Positions 56,201 through 64,000 of a stretch of DNA of 64,000 nucleotides are shown here, piece by piece. Each line of letters opens with the position of its first letter. Position 1 is the stretch's first letter. The notes under the pieces were generated by a model. The model saw nothing but the letters and a program-made list of their open reading frames with translations. It was not told the origin of the DNA and searched no databases. The position numbers and the translations under genes are program-made. Source of the DNA: Henricia sp. BOLD:AAB3569 (taxonomy: Eukaryota > Echinodermata > Asteroidea > Spinulosida > Echinasteridae); the NCBI GenBank assembly GCA_037783545.1, contig JBBELK010000518.1, forward strand, positions 434,001-498,000, given 5' to 3'.

Positions 56201-57128
56201 CCTCACTGCGTCGCGCTCCAGGACGAAGTGAAAATGAAGTTATGGAGCGCACTATTTATACCCACCGGGTGACCACCGAGGCGTGAAACGTGACAGCTGC
56301 CACGTTCAGTCGCAGGGCGCCGCAGCAGACCCTCGCACACCGTCGGGAACGTATTGGGCCGGGACAACAAACGTGACACGAACGGGACGGACGTGAGGCA
56401 CCGCATCATAACTTAGCAGGCCGGCCTGGGACGTGGACCCATCCGTAGTGAAACGGCGCTTGAAACGTAGCGCGCCGTCTCGGTTCCGGGGCGCGCCGTC
56501 CGCCTCGCGGCCCGGAACCGGCACGGCGCGCCACGCTTTCCGTACCGGGACGTAACGCACCGTGGTAGAACGCAACACACCGGCCCAACTAGGGCCGAGT
56601 CGAGCCAAAGTAATAAAAAGACAATAAAAGTTCCACAGCACGCCACGTTTTGACCAAACCGGGGCGCCGGGACTGCCGGGGACATGGTGTAAACGTAGCA
56701 TTACGCATCTCATAACACTGTCGTGAATAAATGCCTGAAACGTGCAGCCAGAATAATACCGAAATGCGATTTCCTAACGCCATCAGCTGACATGTTTAAA
56801 AAGCTCGACTGGCTTGCCTATCCAGAGAGAGTTAAATACAAGAAAGCTATATTTGTCTTTAAAAGCATCAATTCCTTAGCCCCGCAGTATATATGGCAAG
56901 TCTAGCGGGAGTGCTAGTTCGTAGGCATAATGCTACGTTTACACCATGTCTCCGGCAGCCCCGGTTTGGCCAAAACGTGGCGTGCCGTGGAACTTTGATT
57001 GTCTTTTTATTACTTTGGCTCGACTCGGCCCTAGTTGGGCCGGTGTGTTGCGTTCTACCACGGTGCGTTACGTCCCGGTACGGAAAGCGGACGGCGCGCC
57101 CCGGAACCGGGACGGCGCGCTACGTTTC
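53205..57128 (+). repeat. Array unit 3
   Basis: Content as unit 1 at +7,848, RT stretch 53559-54335. Private changes include TTAATAAATT near 53328 and GTGAAACGG near 56449. Confidence 0.95.
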
Positions 57129-58575
57129 AAGCGTCACTATACCATGGCTTGATGGAGAATTGCGCCAACTTATAATGCGCCAACGAGATCGTGCACATAA
57201 TGTAGCTAAAAAGTCGCGCTCATTGAAAAATTGGGATATGTACAAAAAGTTAAGAAATTATGTTACTAACAAAGTTAGAAAAAAGAAAAGCGAATATTTC
57301 ACTTCGGCAATTGAGGAAAATAAGGATAACTCATCACTCTTGTGGAAGAAACTTAAAAAGTCCTTCCTAATAAACAAAAATGTGTCCCAAGTTCAATCAT
57401 CTCCTCAAACGGAGAATATGTTGAAGACCCTACCGACATCGCAAATAATTTCAATGAATATATTTCAACAATTGGTGTACGTATGGCCACTGAGAATCAC
57501 ACAAGTTCAAATGAGGCCGATGATTCTCACGACCATTCTCTTGTTTCTTCACCAGATTACGAACATTGTTCTCTCCCTAGTATCTCAGAAGAGTTTGTAC
57601 AAAAGCAAATTGCATCTTTGTCGGTTGGGAAAGCAACAGGCCCAGATGGTTTTAGCGTTAATATGATTAAAATGGCTGCACCTTTTATTACTAAGTCTTC
57701 AACGAAAATATTTAACCTCTCGATAATAAATGAACAGTATCCCAAGGCATGGAAACATGCTTCCGTTACACCTATTCATAAAGGAGGCGATAAGTGCAAC
57801 GCGTGTAATTACCGACCTATATCAATCTTGCCGATTAACTCTAAAATCCTAGAAAGATGGATACACTCAAACATGTACTCGTACCTTGATGAAAACAATT
57901 TCATTCCTGTTTGTCAATCTGGATTTCGGCCTTTGCACTCAACAGAAAGTACACTGAACGATTTAACAAACGAGTGTCTTCAAGCTATGGATCACGGGAG
58001 AATGACCGGAACAGTTTTCCTAGATTTCAGTAAGGCTTTTGACTGTGTTGACCATAAAATTCTGTTAGAAAAATTAGAAAAACTGAACATGTCGATTTCG
58101 GTAATAAACTGGTTTAAGTCCTGTCTCAGTGATCGCAGTCAAACCGTTAATGTTAGTAAACATATATCAAAATCCTTGCCTGTAAGTGTCGGTGTACCAC
58201 AAAGATCAATTCTGGACCCATTATTGTTTATCATATATACATATGACCTGCCTCTTTATGTATCCGAAAAGTGTAATATATGTATGCCGATGACTCTACA
58301 CTAACTTGCAGTTCCGAAAGCATTGTCGAAATTGAGACTAGCCTCAACAAGTCATTAGACATGATTCATCTGTGGTCCGTTAAAAATAAAATCAAAATTA
58401 ATGCCAGTAAAACTAAATGTATGCTAATTGGCTCAAAGAAAAAGATAAGCGCGCATAAGCTCGGATTACATATCAATAATGATCAAGTGCATATATATAT
58501 TAAACGTTGAATCGTTTAAATGCTTGGGTGTTATTATTGACGAAACCTTAAGTTGGAACCAACATGTCGAATATG
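57129..58575 (+). mobile_element. Partial fourth unit: mosaic LINE copy
   Basis: 57129 to about 57760 matches the array units almost exactly. From about 57764 to 58570 it differs by roughly 2% (CTTCCGTTAC, GATTAACTC, GACTGTGTTG and others) and reads through the stop found in units 1-3 (LPLYVSEKCNI). The YADD box is still in a shifted frame (58284). The LINE then ends at ATGTCGAATATG, at a point different from units 1-3. Confidence 0.85.
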
Positions 58576-58833
58576 TAATGCTACGTTTACACCATGTCCC
58601 CGGCAGTCCCGGCGCCCCGGTTTGGCCAAAACGTGGCGTGCCGTGGAACTTTGATTGTCTTTTTATTACTTTGGCTCGACTCGGCCCTAGTTGGGCCGGT
58701 GTGTTGCGATCTACCACGGTGCGTTACGTCCCGGTACGGAAAGCGGACGGCGCGCCCCGGAACCGGGACGGCGCGCTACGTTTCAAGCGCCGTTCCACTA
58801 CGGATGGGTCCACATCCCAGGCCGGCCTGCTAA

Positions 58834-59735
58834 TGCTACGTTTACACCATGTCCCCGGCAGTCCCGGTGCCCCGGTAGAGGAGCACCGGGGAGGCACCGG
58901 GATGGACGTCAGGGAGCGTATAGGGGATCGGGGTGGCGAAACGTGAATGACCGTAGCTCACCCTTGCCACCGGCCGGTGAGCAGCTCTGTCAAAAAATTT
59001 GCCCCGGCAGTCCCGGCACTAATGAGAATCGTCCTGGGCCGCATTGGAACGGGGCTTCCGTCACAGGGCGTGACGGACCGCAATGTGCCTTGACTCATCG
59101 GGGTGTGGCACATTGGGGTGCCGGGGAACTCTGATCGCGGCCGGTGCCTCGCGCTCCGCCACGTTTGGAAGCCCGGCACCCCACGGTCTGCCAGGGCCCG
59201 ACACGGTAGCGGCCACAGCATGGTGTGAATGCGGCCTGGTCAACTGCGGTGCGCCAAGGTGTGTGAAAATGAAGGTGTGGAGCGCACTATTTATACCAAC
59301 CGGGGCTCACCGGGAGACCACCGGGTGACCACCGGGGCGTGAAACGTGACAGCTGCCACGTTCAGTCGCAGGGCGCCGCAGCAGACCCTTGCACACCGTC
59401 GGGAACGTATTGGGCCGGGACAACAAACTTGACACGAACGGGACGGACGTGAGGCACCGCATTAGAACTTAGCAGGTCAACCTGGGACGTGGACCCATCC
59501 GTAGTGGAACGGCGCTTAAAACGTAGCGCGCCGTCCGCCTCGCGGCCCGGAACCGGCACGGCGCGCCACGCTTTACGTACCGGGACGTAACGCACCATGG
59601 TAGAACGCAACACACCGGCCCAACTAGGGCCGAGTCGAGCCAAAGTAATAAAATGACGACAAAAGTTCCACGGCACGCTACGTTTTGGCCAAACTGGGGC
59701 GCCGGGACTGCCGGGGACATGGTGTAAACGTAGCA
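58834..59735. mobile_element. 902-bp MITE of the same family nested at TAA
   Basis: TGCTACGTTTACACC ends with TAA at 58831-58833 and 59736-59738. The interior matches the inverted second MITE of the array units. Self-insertion of one family copy into another. Confidence 0.85.
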
Positions 59736-59738
59736 TAA

Positions 59739-60849
59739 AGCCCAGGTCACACCAACGCCGGATACAACAAGGATTATCCCGGATAGCCACAGAATGACCC
59801 TCTTCCGGGGCGAATCGGGATGAAATCGTCCAGACCGTCCCCTCGACGGTGGAAAAACCCAGACACCCCCGTACTGTCCCGTACCATGACCAACACGGAA
59901 ACAGTACGTTTTACCAAGGATTGACTACCATCCCGGACCCAACACGAACCGTCACGGAGACTATAAATACAGGTGCATTTTTCATTGGTTTTCACTTTTC
60001 GACAGGACTTTGTTGTGTCCGGGGTGGTCCGGGATGGTAGGTGGCGACAACGTGTTAGGAAAATTATGCCGTATCGCCAAGCATCATCACGTTGCCACTA
60101 CGGATTCACTACGTACTGTCCCGAACCCAACACGAACCGAACACGAACCATCCCGGATTGGGCTTCCATCCCGAATCACCCCGACTTTTTTAAACAGTTT
60201 AAAAACGCCCAGGACTATCCCGATTCATCCAGTACCATCCAGAACTACTCCGGACCTAACACGAACCAACCAGGAACTAATATTTCAGTCCGGTGTCACG
60301 ATCTCAGATGTTCCGCGTGCTCAGATGTTCCGATGACGTCACGGAACATTTCAGCATGTTGCGTGCACGATCTCAGATGTTCCGCGTACTCAGATGTCCC
60401 GGTGTAAAAGGTAAAACTGTCCCCTTGTAAATGTGTCCGCGTGCTTACTGGCGCATGGCCTCATCGTACGTACATGTGTTTATCTCTTAATTCTGACTCT
60501 CAGAAAGCCCTGCTGCGTAAGACCCCTTGCTTAAGTAATCAATTATTAATTAAGTAATCGTTTTTTTTCTGTAAATACGGCGAAACGGCATAAACGCTCC
60601 GCCATGTCCGCCGGCCGCCATCTTGCAAAAATGTCACTACATCTGCGCGCATCAAAGTACGTACATGGCGCGAATTCTGCTGATCAACTCAGCACTGCAC
60701 CTAAACTGGTACATGGTATAATTACATACGCTGTGCGCATGACGTTCCGTGACGTAACCTACCATATTTGGTCATCGGAACTTCTGAGTACGCGGAACAT
60801 CTGAGAGCGGGACACCGGGATGGTTCGGGACCTTGGTGAGACTGGGGCT
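59739..60849. mobile_element. 1,111-bp MITE, TIR AGCCCAGGTCACACCAA, TAA duplication
   Basis: The left end AGCCCAGGTCACACCAACG pairs with the right end (reverse complement AGCCCCAGTCTCACCAAGG). TAA at 59736-59738 and 60850-60852. The interior iterates TCCCGGA, CACGAACC and CAGATGTTCCG words. TATAAATAC at 59962 is followed by TTTTCATTGGTTTTCAC. No coding part. Confidence 0.8.
59962..59970 (+). promoter_or_regulatory. TATA-box-like site in the AGCCC MITE
   Basis: TATAAATAC followed 15-30 bp on by TTTTTCATTGGTTTTCAC, mirroring the layout in the TGCTACG family. Function inferred. Confidence 0.35.
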
Positions 60850-60882
60850 TAAGTTCTGATGCGGTGCCTCACGTCCGTCCCG

Positions 60883-61166
60883 GGCGGTCGGGTTGGCGTA
60901 CGGGTTCTTTCCTCGCCTTTCACCTCTGGGGTCCCGGGTTCGAATCCGGGACGTGTATGTGGATTGGGTTTGCAGTCCCTACTTGACCGCGTGGGTTTTC
61001 CCCTGGGGCATTTCTCTGGGGGTTTTCCCTCCCACTTCTAAAACTGCAACTCCTTCTTCGTCATCTCAAGTTGATAATATAGTATAGTTAAAGCTAAAAC
61101 CGTATAGTTGATGGCATAAAGGGCCTTAGTTGCCGAAGATGCCATAAATTAACAACAACAACAACA
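60883..61166 (+). mobile_element. Complete tRNA-derived SINE, 284 bp, 12-bp target duplication
   Basis: The tRNA-like head has A box GGTTGGCGTACGG and B box GGTTCGAATCC about 35 bp apart. The body has GTGGGTTTTCCCCTGGGG and a (CAA)n tail. ACGTCCGTCCCG flanks both sides (60871-60882, 61167-61178), as expected for LINE-driven insertion. This is the unsplit form of the SINE composites at 37.5-41.7 kb. Confidence 0.9.
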
Positions 61167-62088
61167 ACGTCCGTCCCGTTCGCGTCACGTTTGTTGTCCC
61201 GGCCAAATATGTTCCCGACGGTCTGCGAGGGTCTGCTGCGGCGCCCTGCGACTGAACATGGCAGCTGTGACGTCTCCCTGTGAACTCCGGTGGGTATAAA
61301 TAGTGCGCTCCACACCTTCATTTTCAAACCGTATAGTTCTCGAGCGCTGCCGCAGCAACATCATCCTCATCGTTGGCGCACCGCAGCTCATGCTAGGTTC
61401 CCACTATCACGATTCGCGCCACGATTGAAATCGTGGTCTTAATCGTGGAGTAATCGTGGTGATCCTATCAGATCTTATCAGATCTTGAGGTCAGTCGTGG
61501 CAATCGTGTTGATCGTAGACAATTTTTGGACGGTTCAAACATTTTCTACGATCAACACGAATAATTTTCAATCGTGATCATCGCATCAGTTCGTATTGGA
61601 TCGTAACAAAGCGCGACAGATCGCATCTAATCGTGCTTCCAAATCGTGGTGATCGGGATCAACCTTGGACAAGACAAACACCACGCTCTGTCACGATCTG
61701 TTACGCTCTGTCGGGTACCATAGCTCACGACTGTAATATCCAAGCACATATTATGTTCTCTGTATGGCACTTATAATCCTCCATACTATATGGTATGTAA
61801 CCTCCTTATGTTAATGAGATCTACATGTACCACAAGGTTACTACGTGGCATGTTGGCAGCCATTAAACAATAGCACTATGCAAAGGTACTAAGTGTGTCT
61901 GTTCTCCAACTCAATCAACCTGCATCTTGAATACCACAACGACCTGACACGATTGACTCACGAGTAGATATGAGTTGATACGAGTAGATGCGAGTAGTCA
62001 CGATTTTTCACGGACGCTCATGTGATCTGTTACGAGCACATCTTTACTGTCAACTTGCTTTTGCTAGTATTTTTGGAGCCTTTTAGAG

Positions 62089-62360
62089 ATGCCAGCCAAG
62101 GGTACCAGAGGCAAGAAGGGAAAGGGCAAGGCTGCCCCACCCCCTGAGCCTAAACCAGTCCAGCCAGAGCTGGCACCAGAGGAGGCAGAGGAGACCACCC
62201 CCACCCAGAAAGCCAAGAGAAAGAAAACGGTAACTGCCTTTACTGAAAAGCAAAAGGTGGAAATCATTGAGTTCCTCGTGAGAAATGAGGTCCTCTACAG
62301 CAAACGCCTTGCGGGGTTCAAGGATGTCACCCAGAAGGGGGATCTCTGGGCTGCACAGAA
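62089..62360 (+). pseudogene. Harbinger accessory DNA-binding protein (MADF/Myb-like), N-terminal part
   Basis: MPAKGTRGKKGKGK start with a long basic/Pro-rich leader, then TEKQKVEIIEFLVRNEVLYS and KGDLWAAQ, resembling the start of a MADF/Myb-like domain carried by Harbinger elements. At about 62360 it runs directly into the antisense transposase sequence, so the rest of the domain is deleted. Confidence 0.6.
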
Positions 62361-62949
62361 AAGAAGCCCTTGTAATTGTAGTAGAGGCCAGTGTGGAGTG
62401 GCTTCTTGATAGCAATGTGTTTGCCATCCAGGGCCCCAATAGCGTGGGGGATGTTCCATCTCTGCTCAAACTGATTAGCTAGGGCTGTCCAGGGGGTCAC
62501 AGGTAGGCTGAACACCTCATCTTTGTACGCTTGCACAATTGCCTGGCACACTTCTGGAACCATCTCTGAGATGCTGGACACTCCACACCTGAAGGCATAC
62601 GCAAGAGACCGATAGTTGTCTCCAGTGGCAAGGTGCCTCAGTGTCACTGCCAGTTTCAGTCCAGGTGAGAGGGGTTACCTGAAACTGGTGAGTTCCCTCT
62701 CAATAGCTGGGGCCACCCTCTGCAAGACTTCATCGAAGAGCTGTGGTGTTAACCTTGTGTAGTTTTGGAACGCTACTGGATCCTCCAGCCTCAATTGGGT
62801 GTCTAGGAGGCTAAAGAACTAGCCAAGCAGCTCTCCCGGGGTTGTGGCTGGTCTGGCTGCTGCTCGTCTTCTTCCTCTCTGGCGATAATGTAAGCATACA
62901 GTAATACTGCAAATGTCACGTTGTCATCATCCTCAACTCCTGCCATCAT
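62327..62949 (-). pseudogene. Harbinger transposase (DDE_Tnp_4 type), N-terminal half, broken
   Basis: Minus strand. MMAGVEDDDNVTFAVLLYAY at the start (62949); a LEDPVAFQNYTRLTPQLFDE block in another frame near 62800; then [19 protein letters not shown], a [15 protein letters not shown] block and [14 protein letters not shown], which carries the first catalytic Asp. At least two frames and stops near 62680 and 62820. Sequence after [10 protein letters not shown] is deleted, removing the rest of the DDE triad. Convergent with the MADF-like remnant. Confidence 0.75.
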
Positions 62950-63503
62950 CAATGATTGTGGGTTGTAGTCTTCACTCTGTAGAAGTTAAAGAAACAATGA
63001 AGTCCATGGTCAGTCGGGCTGTATATATACCCGTCGGGGTCCAATCGTGGCTCAAATCGTGATCACTCTCGATCCCGATCATGAAAGACATCGCGACCAC
63101 AATCGTATCCGATCGCAACAGAGCGCATCAGTTCGTGATGATCGTATCGGAACGTATCGGAACGTATCGGAACGTACCAGATCGTCCCAAATCGGGGACC
63201 CCGATCGTGCTGATCGTGTCAGATCGGGACCCAATCGTGGACTCAATCGGGACAATCCTATCGTAACGTATCTTATCGTATCTGAACGGGAGCCCAGATC
63301 GTGACAGATCGTGTCACCTGGAATTGACCAATCGTGACTATATCGCATCCAAGCCCACCAAATCGTACCAGAACGTATCTACTCGCATCAACTCGTATCC
63401 AAACGTGAACTTTCAGAAAAGGAAACAAAAATTCCACGATCATGAGCTACGAATGGCCAATCGTGGGGTTCGTAACGGATCGCACGACAGTGGGTACCTA
63501 GCA
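62950..63503. repeat. Right subterminal region of the Harbinger element
   Basis: Many ATCGTG, GATCGTATCGGAACGT and AACTCGTATC words; three exact tandem copies of ATCGGAACGT near 63147-63176. A left counterpart lies at 61391-62040. Likely transposase-binding repeats. Confidence 0.6.
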
Positions 63504-63864
63504 TCACCGGGCCGCATTCACACCATGCTGTGGCCACTACCGTGACGGGCCCTGGCAGACCGTGGGGTGCCGGGCTTTCAAACGTGGCGGAGCGTGAGGC
63601 ACCGGCCGCGATCAGAGGTCCCCGGCACCCCACGGTGCCACACCCCGGTGAGTCAAGGCACACTGCGGTCCGTCACGCCCTGTGACGGAAGCCCCGTCCC
63701 ACTGCGGCCCAGGACGATTCTCATTAGTGCCGGGACTGCCGGGCCAAAATTGTTGACAGAGCTGCTCACTGGCCGGTCACCGGCCGGTGGCAAGGATGAG
63801 CTACTGTCATTCACGTTTCGCCACCCCGGTCCCCTACGCTCCCCGACGTCCATCCCGGTGCCGT

Positions 63865-64000
63865 TGTAGGATATTTGCCCCGCGCAGCACGGCAAATAGC
63901 ATGAGTGCACACATTTTCGCTTATGACAAAGTCGTGAGGCTCGCGCGTAGTTGCAACGGCTGGTAAAGCGTATAACCCGTCTTTTGACCGTTTTTGTTAA
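63865..64000. mobile_element. Partial copy of the TTAA-flanked element (17082 family)
   Basis: Matches about 17508-17790 (ATATTTGCCC, GCGCAGCACGGCAAATAGC, then GTTGCAACGGCTGGTAAAGC) with an internal deletion of about 140 bp. Continues past the window edge. Confidence 0.85.

Larger units (their letters stand above)
45357..57128. repeat. Three tandem units of 3,924 bp (LINE plus three MITEs)
   Basis: Units: 45357-49280, 49281-53204, 53205-57128. A constant 3,924-bp offset holds across every block. Only a handful of single-base differences separate units by eye, for example TGTGGTCC in unit 1 against TGTAGTCC in units 2 and 3. Each junction joins MITE sequence GCTACGTTTC to LINE sequence GTCACTATAC through a shared AAGCG. 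Confidence 0.95.
61391..63503. mobile_element. PIF/Harbinger element, 2,113 bp, internally deleted, TCA duplication
   Basis: The ends TGCTAGGTTCCCACT and (complement) TGCTAGGTACCCACT pair. TCA is repeated at 61388-61390 and 63504-63506. Subterminal regions (61391-62040, 63040-63500) iterate ATCGTG/CACGAT words. Two convergent gene remnants lie between. The TGCTA start is shared with the TGCTACG MITEs. Confidence 0.85.
58579..63862. mobile_element. Host MITE of the nested stack (TGCTACG family), right end lost
   Basis: Starts after TAA (58576-58578). Own pieces: 58579-58833, 60853-60882, 61179-61390 and 63507-63862, consecutive when compared with the intact 956-bp copy. The third piece has about 45 bp of foreign sequence before GTTGGCGCACC. 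The right terminus is replaced at 63863 by the TTAA-element copy. Confidence 0.85.

Overview
This is a repeat-saturated eukaryotic nuclear window. Evidence: spliceosomal GT..AG introns, LINEs, tRNA-derived SINEs, LTR and Polinton fossils, many TIR DNA transposons, and no operon-like gene packing. Abundant TACATGTA words, PIF/Harbinger elements, Pao/BEL and Polinton relics and paired membrane-anchored GT77-like glycosyltransferase genes suggest a marine invertebrate, perhaps amphioxus or another deuterostome. That placement is inference; no host gene here fixes the species.

Only two intact host-type genes are visible: two near-identical two-exon genes (5397-6598 and 24822-26022, + strand) for a 350-residue type II membrane protein with a nucleotide-diphospho-sugar transferase domain. 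They sit in a segmental duplication (about 5.18-11.96 kb and 24.55-32.28 kb). Because one copy often holds an element the other lacks, the pair gives filled/empty sites that fix the ends and target duplications of several transposons.

Layout. 0-2 kb: Pao/BEL fossil. 2.4-5.2 kb: local direct and inverted duplications. 5.2-12 kb: duplication copy A. 12.2-15.1 kb: a 2.9-kb foldback element with palindromic-word arms. 17-22.3 kb: a TTAA-flanked element and several GC-rich MITEs. 22.5-23.8 kb: a lone Gypsy-type LTR end, an array of 42-bp hairpin units and a CCTGTGGTA array. 24.5-32.3 kb: duplication copy B. 32.5-34 kb: Polinton polymerase fossil with a TA-flanked palindromic element inside. 34-36.9 kb: short Gypsy-type fossil with two LTRs and gag only. 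37-41.8 kb: tandem composite units, each a SINE whose tRNA-like head is split by a two-unit satellite, plus a truncated Harbinger transposon. 42-44 kb: LINE 3' end and tandem repeats. 45.2-58.6 kb: a LINE already hit by three copies of one MITE family, amplified as a 3,924-bp tandem repeat (three full units plus a mosaic partial one). 58.6-64 kb: a stack of nested insertions (MITE, MITE, MITE, SINE, Harbinger) in one host MITE.

The main theme is transposon structure. Many elements are built from iterated short self-complementary words, several GC-rich MITEs carry a TATA-box-like site in mid-element, and insertion order can be read directly from target-site duplications. I found no rRNA gene, free-standing tRNA gene or CRISPR array.
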